Shown here: piece by piece, positions 19,625-40,941 of the stretch
Position numbering within the stretch: the first letter of the stretch is position 1
Layout: each line of letters opens with the position of its first letter
Assembly: GCF_024679095.1 (NCBI RefSeq)
Contig: NW_026111769.1
Coordinates: forward strand, 188,501-252,500
Source of the DNA: Eriocheir sinensis
Lineage: Eukaryota > Arthropoda > Malacostraca > Decapoda > Varunidae
Reading direction: 5' to 3'
Length of the DNA stretch: 64,000 nt
Program-made: the position numbers and the translations under genes
The notes under the pieces: model-generated
What the model was told of the DNA's origin: nothing
Databases searched by the model: none
Seen by the model: only the letters and a program-made list of their open reading frames with translations

Positions 19625-20926
19625 TAATGTAAATTTGAATGAAAATATATAAACAAATACACTTAAATAACGTAAATTTGTATAAAATATATATGCAGGA
19701 TACTCATTAAATAATGTAAATGTGTATAAAAAAAATATATACAAAAAAGAAATAAAATAATGTAAAATCGTATCAAAATAAATACAGAGAATATCAACAA
19801 AATAATGTAAATTTGTATGAAAAGAAAGATGCAAAATTCCCATAAAATAGAGCATTTTTTTTTAAATATATATACCAAAATACACATAAAATATTTAAAT
19901 TTGTATTGAAATAAATATACAAAATGCATATACAGTAAGGTAAATTTGTATTGAAAGAGATATTAAAAAATACATATAAAACAAAGTAAATTTGTTTCAA
20001 AATATATATACGAATACACATAAAATAAGGTAGATTTCTATAGAAATATATATACAAAATACACATGAAATTATGTAAATACGTATAAAAATATATATAC
20101 GAAATACATATTAAGTAATGTAAATTCGTGTCAAAATAAATAAACAAAATATCATAAAAAAAGAATGTGTATTTGTATGAAAATAAATAATAGGTAATAA
20201 ATTTGTATGAAATATATATGCAAGATACACATTAAATAATGTAAATATGAATAAAAAAAAATATACATAAAAAGCAAATAGAATAAAGTAAAATCGTATC
20301 AAAATAAATACACCGAATATTAATAAAATAATGTAAATTTGTATGAAAATAAAGATGCAAAATTCACATCAAATAGCGCATTTCTTATAAAAATATATAT
20401 ATCAAAATACACATAAAATATTTAAATTTGTATTGAAATAAATATACAAAATGCACATACAATAAGGTAAACTTCTATTGAAAGAGATATGCAAAAATAT
20501 ATATAAAACAATTTAAATTAGTTTCAAAATATATATACGAATACACATAAAATAACGTAGATTTCTATAAAAATATATATACAAAATACACATAAAATTA
20601 AGTAAATACGTATAAAAAAATGTAAACAAAATACACATAAAATAATGTAAATTCGAATGAAAATAAATAAACAAAATACCAATAAAAGAATGTGTATTTG
20701 TATAAATATAAATGTACAAAATACACATACAAAATAAACATAAAATACCGTAAATTTGTAATGAAATATATGTACAAAATACACATAAAATAATGTAAAT
20801 TTATATGAAAATATATATACAAATACACATAAAATAACATGAATTTGTATAAAATTATATATTCAAAATAAATATTAAATAATGTAAATGCGTATAAAAA
20901 TATATATACAAAGTACATATAAAATA
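19625..20926 (-). repeat. Satellite block, reverse orientation
   Basis: Reverse copy of material like 8230-9250. It contains reversed H, G, F, E, D, C, B, the K/P fusion near 20188 (AATAAATAATAGGTAATAAA, with one changed base) and a second shortened unit. Confidence 0.8.
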
Positions 20927-21478
20927 ATACAAATTTAATTATTCTAAGTGTATTTTTGTATATGTATTTTCATAAAAAAATGCTTTATTTTATGATTATT
21001 TTGCATCTTTATTTTCATACAAATTTACATTATTTTATTGATATTCTGTGTATTTATTTTGATACGATTTTACATTATTCTATGTATATTTTGTATATAT
21101 ATTTCATACTAATGAACGTTATTTTATGTGAATTTGTTTTCATTTCATCCAAATTTACATTATTTTATGTGTATTTTATACATGTATTTAAATGCAAATT
21201 TAACTAATTATATGTGTATTATGTATATCTATTTTCATACAAATCGAAATTAATTTTGTGTATTTTAGTATATATTTTTATTCAAATTTTCGTAATTTTA
21301 TGTGTATTTTGTATATTTATTTTCCTACAAATATACGTTCTTTTATCGGAATTTTGTTTATTTATTTTGATACGAATTTTCATTATTTTAGGTGTATTTG
21401 ATACATATATTTGTATACTTATTTACATAAGTTTATATGTATTTTGAATATATATTTTCATAGAAATTTACTCTATAT
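20927..21478 (+). repeat. Short forward satellite block
   Basis: About 12 monomers of the second flavour, including the G-like AAAAAAATGCTTTATTTTAT near 20974, H, I and a monomer with ATACATGTATTTAAATGC. Resembles 4720-5200 and 37800-38080. Confidence 0.8.
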
Positions 21479-21557
21479 GTATATACAAAAAAACACAAAA
21501 ATAATTTAAATTTGTATGAAAATAAATATACAAAATACACATAAAATTAGGTAAATT
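21479..21557 (-). repeat. Very short reverse satellite segment (under two monomers)
   Basis: Reversed O and N monomers (AAAAACACAAAAATAATTTA, then CAAAATACACATAAAATTAGG) lie between forward monomers on both sides. It is the smallest inverted piece in the window. Confidence 0.75.
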
Positions 21558-21800
21558 AATATTCTGTGTATTTATTTTGATACGATTTTACATTATTCTA
21601 TTTGTGTTTTGTATATATTTTTTTTATACATATTTACATTATTTAATGTGTATTTTGTATATTTTAAAACAAATTTACGTTATTTTATGCGCATCTCTTA
21701 AAATATTTTGATACAAATTTACATTATTTTATGTATTTTGTATATATATTTCAATATAAATTTAGTTTATTTTATGTATATATTGTATATCTATTTTCAT
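21558..21800 (+). repeat. Short forward satellite segment
   Basis: Five to six monomers starting with I (ATTCTGTGTATTTATTTTG). It ends with CTATTTTCATTCGTATCAAA, the reverse complement of the junction at 37300 and 47935, and contains GCGCATCTCTTAAAATATTT, the reverse complement of the sequence near 13490. Confidence 0.8.
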
Positions 21801-24308
21801 TCGTATCAAAATAAATAAACAAAATAGCAATAAAATAATGTAAATTTGTATGAGAAAACATATACAAATACACATAAAATAACGCAAATTTCGAAAAATA
21901 TATATGTACAAAAATGCACATAAAATAAAGTAAATTTGCATAAAAATATATATACAAAACACACATTAAATAATGTAAATGCGTACATAAAATAACCTAA
22001 ATTTGTATAAAACTATATACAAAATACACAAAAATATTTAAAATTTGTATGAAAAGAAATATACAAAATACTCATAAAATTAGGTAAATTTGTATTGAAA
22101 TACATATACAAAATACACATAAAATAATGTAAATTTGAATGAAAATATATAAACAAATACACTTAAAATAACGTAAATTCGTATAAAATATATATGCAAG
22201 ATACACATTAAATAATGTAAATGTGTATAAAAAAATATATACAAAAAAGAAATAGAATAATGTAAAATCCTATCAATATAAATACACAGAATATCAATAA
22301 AATAATGTAAATTTGTATAAAAAAAAGAAAGATGCAAAATTCCCATAAAATAGCGCATTTTTTATAAAAAATATATATATACCAAAATACACATAAAATA
22401 TTTAAATTTGTATTGAAATAAATATACAAAATGCATATACAGAAAGGTAAATATGTATTGAAAGAGATATTCAAAAATACATATAAAACAAAGTAAATTT
22501 GTTTCAAAATATATATACGAATACACATAAAATAAGGTAGATTTCTATAGAAATATATATACAAAATACCCATGAAATTATGTAAATACGTATAAAAATA
22601 TATATACAAAATGCATATCTAGGTAAATTCGTGTCAAAATAAATAAACAAAATATCATGAAAAGAATGTGTATTTGTATGAAAATAAATAATAGATAATA
22701 AATTTGTATGAAATATATATGCAAGATACACATTAAATAATGTAAATATGTATAAAAAAAATATATACAAAAAAACTAATAGAATAATGTGAAATCGTAT
22801 CCAAAAAATACACTGAATATTAATAAAATAATGTAAATTTGTATGAAAATAAAGATGCAAAATTCCCATTAAATAGCGCATTTCTTATAAAAATATATAT
22901 ACCAAAATACACATAAAATATTTAAATTTGTATTGAAATAAATATACAAAATGCACATACAATAAGGTAAACTTGTATTGAAAGAGATATGCAAAAATAC
23001 ATATAAAACAATGTAAATTTGTTTCAAAATATATATACGAATACACATAAAATAACGTAGATTTCTATATAAATATATATAAAATATACACATAATATTA
23101 AGTAAATACGTATAATAATAGATATTCAAAATACACATAGAATAATGTAAAATTGTTTAAAAAAAATAAACAGAATATAAATAAAATAATGTAAACTTGT
23201 ATGAAAATAAAAATGCAAAATACCCATAAAATAAAGCATATTTTTATAAAAATACATATACAAAAAAAAACATATAGCATAATTTAATTTGTATTAAAAT
23301 TAATATACAAAATGCATATTCAATAAGGTAAATTTGTATTGAAAAATATGCAAAATACACATAAAACAGTGTAAATTTATTTCAAAATCTATATACGAAT
23401 ACTCATAAGTCAACGTAGATTTCTATAGAAATATATATACAAAATACACATCAAATGATGTAAACACGTATAAAAATATATTTATATAAAATACACATTA
23501 AATAATGTAAATTCGCGTCAAAATAAATAAACAAAATATCAATAAAAGAATGTGTATTTGTATGAAAATAGATATACAATATACACATAAAATCACCTAA
23601 ATTTGTGTAAAACTATATACAAAAATACATTTACAAAATACACATAAAATAATGTAAATTTGAATGAAAATATATAAACAAATACACTTAAAATAACGTA
23701 AATTTGTATAAAATATATATAAAAAATACACATTAAATAATGTAAATATGTATAAAAAAATATATACAAAACACAAATAGAATAATATAAAATCGTATCA
23801 AAATAAATACACAGAATATTAATAAAATAATGTAAATTTGTATGAAAATTAAGATGCAAAATACCCACAAAATAACTCATTTTTTATAAAAATATATATA
23901 CCAAGACACACATAAAATATTTGAATTTGTATTAAAATAAATATACAAAATGCACATACAATAAGGTAAATTTGTATTGAAATAGATATGCAAAATACAT
24001 ATAAAACCATGTAAATTTTTTTCAAAATATATATACGAATACACATAAAATAACGTAGATTTCTATGAAAATAAATATACAAAACACACATAAAATTAAG
24101 TAAATACGTATAAAAAAAGGTATACAAAATACACATAAAATAATGTAAACTCGTATGAAAATAAATAAAGAAAATACTAATAAAAGAATGTGTATTGTAT
24201 AATATAAATATACAAAATACAAATAAAATAACGTAAATTTATATAAAACTATATGCAAAAATACACAAAAGTAATTAAATTTGTGTGAAAATAGATATAC
24301 AAAATACA
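21801..24308 (-). repeat. Satellite block, reverse orientation (inverted copy of 10772-13389)
   Basis: Reading from 24308 backwards reproduces the order of 10772 forwards: P, A, B, C, the private D with TTTTTTTCAAAATATA near 24015, then G, H, K, the A' D E stretch at 23340-23530 and the K/P fusion at 22688. It has no long AT array; the corresponding B monomer at about 23480 only shows ATATATTTATAT. Confidence 0.85.
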
Positions 24309-24891
24309 TGTGTATTTTGTATATTTATTTTCATACAAATTGAAATTATTTTTGTTTATTTTTTTATATATTTTCACACAAATTCTCGTTATCTTATGTG
24401 TATTTTGTATATTTATTTTTTCTACAAATATACGTTCTTATATCTGAATTTTGTTTATTGAGTTTGAAACGAATTTACCTTATTTTGTATATCTATTTTT
24501 ATACAAATTAAAATACTTCTGTGTATTTTTGTATATAGTTTTATATAAATTTACGTTATTTTATGTGTATTTTGTATAGTTATATTTATACAAATACACA
24601 TTCTTTTATTGGTATTTTTTTATTTATTTTGATACGAATTTACATTATTTTATGTGTATTTTGTATACATTTTTTTATACGTATTTACTTCATTTTATGT
24701 GAATTTTGTATATATATTTTTATAGAAATCTACGTTATTTTATGTGTATTCGTATATATATTTTGAAACAAATTTACATTCTTTTATATGTATTTTGCAT
24801 ATCTATTTCAATACAAATTTACCTTATTGTATGTGTTTTTTATATATTTATTTTAATACAAATTTAATTTTTTTATGTGTATTTTGGTATA
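24309..24891 (+). repeat. Satellite block, forward orientation (duplicate of 108-694)
   Basis: Matches 108-694 at offset 24,200, but has the expected A and B monomer sequences where the left copy is altered. Ends at GGTATATATGGT (24886-24897), the reverse complement of the edge at 10228. Confidence 0.85.
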
Positions 24892-26963
24892 TATGGTAAG
24901 GTAAATTTGTATTGAAAGAGATATTCAAAAATACATATAAAACAATGTAAATTTGTTTCAAAATATATATACGAATACACATAAAATAACGTAGATATCT
25001 ATAAAAATATATTCAAAATACACATAAAATGAAGTAAATACGTATAAAAAAATGAATACAAAATACACATAAAAATCGTATCAAAATAAATAAACAAAAT
25101 ACCAGTAAAAGAATGTGTATTTGTATAAATATAGATATACAAAATACACAAAAAATATCGTAAATTTGTATAAAACTATATACAAAAATACACAGAAGTA
25201 ATTAAATTTGTATGAAAATATATATACAAAATACAGCTAAAATAAGCTAAATTTGAATTGAAATGTACATACAAAATACATAAAATAATGTAAATCTGTA
25301 TCAAAATATTTATACAAATACATATAATAACGTAGATTTGTTTAAAAATATATAAACAGAATACACATTAAGTAATGTAAATACGTATAAAAAATATGTA
25401 CAAAATACACATATAATCATGTAATTCGTATCAAAATAAATAAACAAAATAGCAATAAAATAATGTAAATTTGTATGAGAAAACATATACAAATAACGGA
25501 AATTTCTATAAAAATATATGTACAAAAATGCACATAAAATAAAGTAAATTTGCATAAAAATATATATACAAAACACACACTAAATAATGTAAATCCGTAC
25601 ATAAAATAGCCTAAATTTGTATAAAACTATATACAAAAATACACAAAAATAATTTAAATTTGTTTGAAAAGAAATATACAAAATACACATAAAATTAGGT
25701 AAATATGTATTGAAATACATATACAAAATACACATCAAATAATGTAAATTTGAATGAAAATATATAAACAAATACACTTAAAATAACGTAAATTTGTATA
25801 AAATATATATGCAAGATACACATTAAATAATGTAAATGTGTATAAAAAATATATACAAAAAACAAATAGAATAATGTAAAATCGTATCAAAATAAATACA
25901 CAGAATATCAATAAAATAATGTAAATTTGTATGAAAATAAAGATGCAAAATTCCCAAAATTTATTGCATTTTTTATAAAAATATATTTACCAAAATACAC
26001 TTAAAATATTTAAATTTGTATTGAAATAAATATACAAAATGCATATACAGTAAGGTAAATTTGTATTGAAAGAGATATTAAAAAATACATATAAAACAAT
26101 GTAAATTTGTTTTAAAATATATATACGAATACACATAAAATAAAGTAGATTTCTATAGAAATATATATACAAAATACATATGAAATTATGTAAATACGTA
26201 TAAAAATATATATACAAAATACATATCAAATAATGTAAATTCGTGCCAAAATAAATAAACAAAATATCATGAAAAGAATGTGTATTTGTATGAAAATAGA
26301 TAATAGATAATAAATTTGTATTAAATTTGTATTAAATATATATGCAAGATACACCTTAAATAATGTAAATATGTATAAAAAAGTATATACAAAAAACAAA
26401 TAGAATAATGTAACATCGTATCAAAATAAATACACCGAATATTAATAAAATAATGTAAATTTGTATGAAAATAAAGATGCAAAATTCCCATAAAACAGCG
26501 CATTTCTTATAAAAATATATATACCAAAATACACATAAAATATTTCAATTTGCATTGAAATAAAAATACAAAATGCTCATACAATAAGGTAAATTTGTAT
26601 TGAAAGAGATATGCAAAAATACATATAAAACAATGTAAATTTGTTTCAAAATATATATACGAATACAAATAAAAAAAAGTAGATTTCTATAAAAATATAT
26701 ATACAAAATACACATAAAATTAAGTAAATACGTATAAAAAAATGTATACAAAATACACATAAAATAATGTAAATTCGATTTAAAATAAATAAACAAAATA
26801 CCAATAAAAGAATGTGTATTTGGATAAATATAAATATACAAAATACACATACAAAATAAACATAAAATAAGGTAGATTTGTTATGAAATATATGTACAAA
26901 ATACACATAAAATAATGTAAATTTATATGAAAATATATATACAAATACACATAAAATACCATG
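24892..26963 (-). repeat. Satellite block, reverse orientation (duplicate of 695-2751)
   Basis: Same monomer order as 695-2751. The offset rises from 24,200 to 24,213, partly through a 12-bp duplication ATTTGTATTAAA near 26315 next to the reversed K/P fusion. Confidence 0.85.
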
Positions 26964-32679
<5,716 letters not shown>

Positions 32680-34273
32680 TTATAAGAAATGCGCTTTATG
32701 GGAATTTTGCATTTTTATTTTCATACAAATTTACATTATTTTAATAATATTTGGTGTATTTATTTTGATACGATGCTACATTATTCTATTTGTTTTTGGT
32801 ATGTACTTTTTAATACATATTTTCATTATTTAATGTGTATCTTGCATATATAGTTTATTCAAATTTATTATCTATTATCTATTTTCATACAAATACACAT
32901 TCTTTTCATGATATTTTGTTTATTTATTTTGACACGAATTTACATTATTTGATATATATTTTGTATATATATTTTTATACGTATTTACATAACTTCATAT
33001 GTATATTGTATATATATTTCTATAGAAATCTACTTATTTTATGTGTATTCGTATATATATTTTGAAACAAATTTCCATTGTTTTATATGTATTTTGAATA
33101 TCTCTTTCAATACAAATTTACCTTACTGTATATGCATTTTGTATATTTATTTCAATACAAATTTAAATATTTTATGTATTTTGGTAAATATATTTTTATA
33201 AAAATGCGATATTTTTGGGAATTTTGCATCTTTATTTTCATACAAATTTACATTATTTTATTGATATCCTGAGTATTTATTTTGATACGATTTACATTAT
33301 TCTATTTGTTTTTGTATATATTTTATACACATTTACATTATTTAATGTGTATCTTGCATATATATTTTATACAAATTTACGTTATTTTAAGTGTATTCGT
33401 TTATATATTTTCATTCAAATTTACATTATTTGATGTGTATTTTGTATATGTATTTCAATTCAAATTTACCTAATTTTATGTATTTTGTATATTTCTTTTC
33501 AAACAAATTTAAATTATTTTTGTGTATTTTGTATATAGTTTTATACAAATTTAGGTTATTTTATGTACGCATTTACATTATTTAGTGTGTGTTTTGTATA
33601 TATATTTTTATGCAAATTTACTTTATTTTATGTGCATTTTTGTACTTATATTTTTATAGAAATATGCGTTATTTGTATATGTTTTCTCATATAAATTTAC
33701 ATTATTTTACTGCTATTTTGTTTATTTATTTTGATACGAATTACATGATTATATGTATATTTTGTACATATTTTTTATACGTATTTACATTACTTAATGT
33801 GTATTTTGTTTATATATTTTTAAACAAATCTACGTTATTATATGTATATGTATAAATATTTTGATACAGATTTACATTATTTTATGTATTTTGTATGTAC
33901 ATTTCAATTCAAATTTAGCTTATTTAGCTGTATTTTGTATGTATATTTTCATACAAATTTAATTACTTATGTGTATTTTTGTATATAGTTTTATACAAAT
34001 TTACGATATTTTTTGTGTATTTTGTATATTTATATTTATACAAATGCACATTCTTTTATTAGTATTTTGTTTATTTATTTTGATACGATTTTTATGGGTA
34101 TTTTGTATTCATTTTTTTATACGTATTTACTTCATTTTATGTGTACTTTGTATATATTTTTATAGAAATCTACGTTATTTTATGTGTATTCATATATATA
34201 TTTTGAAACAAATTTACATTGTTTTATATGTATTTTTGAATATCTCTTTCAATACAAATTTACCTTACCATAT
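32680..34273 (+). repeat. Satellite block, forward orientation (duplicate of 8632-10233)
   Basis: Same variants in the same order as 8632-10233 (offset 24,052 falling to 24,040), including the K/P fusion at 32868. T and A runs are repeatedly one to three bases shorter here, for example TTTTTGTATATATTTTATAC near 33309 against TTTTTTGTATATATTTTTTT in the left copy. Confidence 0.85.
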
Positions 34274-34641
34274 ATACCAAAATACACATAAAATTAAATT
34301 TGTATTAAAATAAATATATAAAAAACACATACAATAAGGTAAATTTGTATTGAAATAGATATGCAAAATACATATAAAACAATGTAAATTTGTTTCAAAA
34401 TATATATACGAATACACATAAAATAACGTAGATTTCTATAAAAATATATATACAAAATACACATAAAATAATGTAAATTCGCATCAAAATAAATATACAA
34501 AATACCAATAAAAGAATGTGTATTTGTATAAATATAAATATACAAAATACACATAAAATAACGAAAATTTGTATGAAAATATATAAAAAAATAAACAAAA
34601 ATAATTTCAATTTGTATGAAAATAAATATACAAAATACACA
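34274..34641 (-). repeat. Inverted satellite insert, intermediate form (about 368 bp)
   Basis: Same edges as 10234-10771 but lacks about 170 bp corresponding to about 10525-10690. It still holds reversed F, E, D, C, A, P and the AAATTTGTATGAAAATATAT / AAAAAATAAAC stretch. Confidence 0.85.
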
Positions 34642-35532
34642 TGTATTTTGTATATCTATTTTCACACAAATTTAATTACTTTGTGTATTTTGCATATAGT
34701 TTTATATAAATTTAGTTAGTTTTTATTTGTATTTTTATATTTATATTTATACAATACACATTCTTTTATTAGTATTTTGTTTATTTATTTTGATACAGTT
34801 TACATTATTTTATGTGTATTTTATATACCTTTTTTATACGTATTTACTTCATTTTATGTATTTTGTATATTTATTTTCATAGAAATCTACGTTATTTTAT
34901 GTGTATTCGTATATATATTTTGAAAAAATTTACATGGTTTTATATGTATTTTGCATATCTATTTTAATACAAATTTACCTTATTGTATGTGCATTTTGTA
35001 TATTTATTTTAATACAAATTCAAATATTTTATGTGTGTCTAGGTATATATATTTTAATAAAATGTATTTATTTTATGGGTATTTTGCATCTTAATTTTCA
35101 TACAAATTTACATTATTTTATTAATATTCTGTGTATTTATTTTGATACGATTTTATATTATTCTGTTTGTGTTTTGTATATATTTTTTTTATACATATTT
35201 ACATTATTTAATGTGTATTTTTTTAGATATATTTTATACAAATTTACGTTATTTTAAGTGTATTTGTTTATATATTTTCATTCAAATTTACATTATTTTA
35301 TGTGTATTTTGTAAATGTATTTCAATACAAATTTACCTAATTTTATGTGTATTTTGTATATTTATTTTCATACAAATTAAAATTATTTTTGTGTATTTTT
35401 GTATATAGTTTTATACATATTTAGGTGATTTTATGTGTATATTGTATATCTATTTTCATACAAATACACATTCTTTTATTGATATTTTGTTTATTTATTT
35501 TGACGCGAATTTACATTATTTAATGTGTATTT

Positions 35533-35557
35533 TATATATATATATATATATATATAT
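35533..35557. repeat. Short (TA)n expansion, about 25 bp
   Basis: Lies in the core of a B monomer between GTGTATTT and TTTTTATACGTG. The sister monomer at 15590 has ATATATATATT only, so this looks like an early stage of array growth. Confidence 0.85.
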
Positions 35558-35589
35558 TTTTATACGTGTTTACATTTGATGTGTATTTT

Positions 35590-35695
<106 letters not shown>

Positions 35696-37299
35696 CTATA
35701 GAAATCTACGTTGATTTATGAGTATTCGTATATAGATTTTGAAATACATTTACACTGTTTTATGTGTATTTTGCATTTTTTTCAATACAAATTTACCTTA
35801 TTGTATATGCATTTTGTATATTAATTTTAATACAAATTTAATTATGCTATGTGTATCTTTGTATATGTATTTTTATAAAAATATGCTTTATTTTATGGGT
35901 ATTTTGCATTTTTATTTTCATACAAATTTATATTATTCTATTTATATTGTTTATTTTTTTAAACAATTTTACATTATTCTATGTGTATTTTGTATATCTA
36001 TTTTTATACGTATTTACTTAATTTTATGTGTATTTTGTATATATATTTATTTAGAAATCTACGTTATTTTATGTGTATTCGTATTTCGAAACAAATTTAC
36101 ATTGTTTTATATGTATTTTTGCATATCTCTTTCAATACAAGTTTACCTTATTGTATGTGCATTTTGTACATTTCTTTCAATACAAATTTAAATATTTTAT
36201 GTGTATTTTGGTATATATATTTTTATAAGAAATGCGCTATTTGATGGGAATTTTGCATCTTTATTTTCATACAAATTTACATTATTTTATTAATATTCTG
36301 TGTATTTATTTTGATACGATTTCACATTATTCTATTTGTTTTTTGTATATATTTTTTTTATACATATTTACATTATTTAATGTGTATCTTGCATATATAT
36401 TTCATTCAAATTTATTATCTATTATTTATTTTCATACAAATACACATTCTTTTCATGATATTTTGTTTATTTATTTTGACACGAATTTACCAAGATATGT
36501 ATTTTGTATATATATTTTTATACGTATTTACATAATTTCATCTGTATTTTGTATATATATTTCTATAGAAATCTACGTTATTTTATGTGTATTCGTATAT
36601 ATATTTTGAAACAAATTTACTTTGTTTTATATGTTTTTTTGAATATCTCTTTCAATACATATTTACCTTACTGTATATGCATTTTGTATATTTATTTTAA
36701 TACAAATTTAAATATTTTATGTGTATTTTGGTATATATATTTTTATAAAAAATGCGCTATTTTATGGGAATTTTGCATCTTTCTTTTCATACAAATTTAC
36801 ATTATTTTATTGATATTCTGTGTATTTATATTGATAGGATTTTACATTATTCTATTTCTTTTTTGTATATATTTTTTTATACACATTTACATTATTTAAT
36901 GTGTATCTTGCATATATATTTTATACAAATTTACGTTATTTTAAGTGTATTTGTTTATATATTTTCATTCAAATTTACATTATTCTATGTGTATTTTGTA
37001 TATGTATTTCAATACAAATTTACCTAATTTTATGTGTATTTTGTATATTTCTTTTCATACAAATTTTAAATATTTTTGTGTATTTTTTGTATATAGTTTT
37101 ATACAAATTTAGGTTATTTTATGTACGCATTTACATTATTTAATGTGTGTTTTGTATATATATTTTTATTTTATTTTATGTGCATTTTTGTACATATATT
37201 TTTTTAGAAATTTGCGTTAATTTATGTATATTTGTATATGTTTTCTCATACAAATTTACATTATTTTATTGCTATTTTGTTTATTTATTTTGATACGAA

Positions 37300-37763
37300 T
37301 GAAAATAGATATACAAAATATACATAAAATAAACTAAATTTGTATTGAAATATATATACAAAATACATAAAATAATGTAAATTTGTATCAAAATATTTTA
37401 ACAGATGCGCATAAAATAACGTAAATTTGTTTTAAAATATACAAAATACACATTAAATAATGTAAATATGTATAAAAAAATATATACAAAACACAAATAG
37501 AATAATGTAAAATCGTATCAAAATAAATACACAGAGTATTAATAAAACAATGCAAATTTGTATGAAAATAAAGATGCAAAATACCCATTAAATAACGCAT
37601 TTTTTTATAAAAATATATATACCAAAATACACAAGAAAAAAATAATTTGTATTAAAATAAATATACAAAATACATATAAAACAATGTAAATTTGTTTCAA
37701 AATATATATACGAATACACATAAAATAACGTAGATTTGTATAAAAATATATATACAAAATACA
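37300..37763 (-). repeat. Satellite block, reverse orientation
   Basis: Begins like 13390 and 47935, then skips from reversed G and F (near 37600-37670) to reversed D and C at 37690. It is therefore shorter than the other two, having lost an E monomer region. Ends at ACAAAATACATGTGCATTTT. Confidence 0.8.
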
Positions 37764-40366
37764 TGTGCATTTTCTATATTAATTTTAATACAAATTTGAT
37801 TAATCTATGTGTATTTTTGTATATGTATTTTTATAAAAATATGCTTTATTTTATGGGTATTTTGCATCTTTATTTTCATACAAATTTACATTATTTTATT
37901 GATATTCTGTGTATTTATTTTGATATGATTTTACATTATTCTATGTGTATTTTGTATATATATTTCATATAAAATGTATTTGTTTTCATTTCATACAAAT
38001 CTACATTATTTTATGTGTTTTTTGTACATGTATTTAAATACAAATTTAACTAGTTATATGTGTATTTTGTATATCTATTTTGTATGGATGTGTTTTGTAT
38101 ATCTTTTTGTATTTCATAGAAATTTCCTCTATTTTATGAGTATTCGTATATATATTTTTATACAAATTTACATTATTAATGTGTATTTTGCATATCTATT
38201 TCAATACAAATTTACTTTATTGTACGTGCATTTTGTATATTTATTTTAATACAAATTTAATTATTTTATATGTATTTTTGTATATATATTTTTATGCAAA
38301 TATGCGTTATTATATGGATATTTTGCATCTTTATTTTCATACAAATTTACATTATTTTATTGATATTCTCTTTATTTATTTTGATACGATTTAACATTAT
38401 TCTATGTGTTTTTTGTATATATTTTTTTTATATATATTTACATTATTTAATGTTCATTTTGTATATATATTTTATCCAAATTTACATTATTTTATGTGTA
38501 TTTGTTTATATATTTTCATACATATTTACATTATTTTATGTGTTTTTGTATATATATTTTTCTACGTATTTAAATTATTTTATGTGTATTTTGTATATAC
38601 ATTTTCATAAAAAAATTTCGTTATTTTATTGTGTGTATAAGTATATATTTTGATACAAATTTTATACAAATTCATGTTATTTAATGTGTATTTGTATATA
38701 TATTTTCATACAAATTTATATTATTTTATGTGTATTTTTTCATATATTTCATTACAAATTTACCTTATTTTATGTTTATTTTGTATATTTATTTCATTCA
38801 ATTTTAAATTATTTTATGTGTATATTTGTATTTGTATTTAGGTTATTTTATGTGTATTTTGTATATATATTTTCATCCAAAATTACATTATTTTATTGGT
38901 ATTTCTTAATTTAATTCGATACGAATTTAGATTATTTCATAGGTATTTTGTATACATATTTTTATACTCATTTACATTATCTAATGTGTGTTTTGTATAT
39001 ATATTTTTATGCAAATTTATCTAATGTTCATTTTTGTACATATATTTTTATAGAAATTTGCGTTATTTTATGTATATAGTTTTATATAAATTTACGTTAT
39101 TTTATGTGCATTTTGTATATTTATATTTATACAAATACACATTCTTTTATTGGTATATTGTTTATTTTATACGAGTTTACATTATTTTATGTGTATTTTG
39201 TATACATTTTTTTATACGTATTTACTTAATTTTATGTGTATTTTGTATATGTATTTTTATAGAAATCTACGTTATTTTATGTGTATTCGTATATATATTT
39301 TGAAACAAATTTACATTATTTTATATGTATTTTGCATATCTATTTCAATACAAATTTAGCTTATTGAATGTGCATTTTGTATATTTATTTTAATACAAGT
39401 TCAAATATTTTATGTGTATTTTGGTATCAACAATTTTATAAAAAATGCGTTATTTTATAGGTAATTTGCATCTTAATTTTCATTTTATATGTACTTTGTA
39501 TATATATTTTTATACGCTCTTACATTATTTAATATTTATTTTAAATATATATTTTTATACAAATTCATGGTATTTTATGTGTATTTGTATATATATTTTC
39601 ATATAAATTTACATTATTGTATGTGTATTTTGTACATATATTTTATTACAAATCTACCTTATTTTATGTTTATTTTGTATGTGTATTTTGTATATTTATA
39701 TTTATCCAAATACACATTCTTTTATTGGTATTTTGTTTATTTATTTTAATTCGAATTTACATTATTTTATGTGTATTTTGTATACATTTTTTTATACGTA
39801 TTTACTTAATTTTATGTGTATTTTATATATATATTTTTATAGAAATCTACGTTTTTTTATTTGTATTCGTATATATATTTTGAAACAAATTTACATTGTA
39901 TTATATGTATTTTTGCATATCTCTTTCAATACAAATTTACCTTATTGTATGTGCATTTTTTATATTTATTTCAATACAAATTCAAAAATTTTATGTGTAT
40001 TTTGGTATATATATTTTTATAAGAAATGCGCTATTTTATGGGAACTTTGCTTCTTTATTTTCATACAAATTTACATTATTTTATTAATATTTGGTGTATT
40101 TATTTTGATACGATTTTACATTATTCTATTTGTTTTTTGTATATACTTTTTTTATACATATTTACATTATTTAATGTGTATATTGCATATATATTTTATA
40201 CAAATTTATTATCTATTATCTATTTTTATACAAATACACATTCGTTTCATGATATTTTGTTTATTTATTTTGACACGAATTTACATTATTTGATATGTAT
40301 TTTGTATATATATTTTTATACGTATTTACATAATTTCATATGTATTTTGTATATATATTTAATAGA
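37764..40366 (+). repeat. Satellite block, forward orientation
   Basis: Starts with second-flavour monomers (AATATGCTTTA near 37848, a monomer with TTGTATGGATGTGTTTTGTA near 38082) and passes at about 39480 into the first flavour with a K/P fusion at 40208. Duplicated at 54970-57300. Confidence 0.8.
37775..40330 (+). repeat. Segmental duplication of about 2.5 kb (partner 54970-57300)
   Basis: TAATCTATGTG at 37801 pairs with 55000, and CATTTTATATGTACTTTG at 39481 pairs with 56444. The offset falls from 17,199 to 16,963, so about 236 bp (around five monomers) present here near 38530-38750 are missing or collapsed in the partner. Confidence 0.8.
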
Positions 40367-40894
40367 TTTCAAAATACACATAAAATAACCTAATTTTGTA
40401 TCAAACTATATACAAAAATACACAAAAATATTTTAAATTTGTATGAAAATAAATATACAAAATACACATAAAATTAGGTAAATTTGTATGGAAATACATA
40501 TACAAAATACACATAAAATAATGTAAATTTGAATGCAAATACATAAACAAATACACTTAAAATAACGTAAATTTGTATAAAAAAATATATACAAAACACA
40601 AATAGAATAATGTAAAATCGTATCAAAATAAATACACAGAATATTAATAAAATAATGTAAATTTGTATGAAAATAAAGAGGCAAAATACCCATAAAATAA
40701 CGCATTTTTTTTATTTATAAAAATATATATACCAAAATTCACATAAAAAAATTAGATTTGTATTAAAATAAATATATAAAAAACACATACAATAAGGTAA
40801 ATTTGTATTGAAATAGATATGCAAAATACATATAAAGCAATGTAAATTTGTTTCAAAATATGTATACGAATACACATAAAATAACAAAGATTTC

Positions 40895-40941
<47 letters not shown>
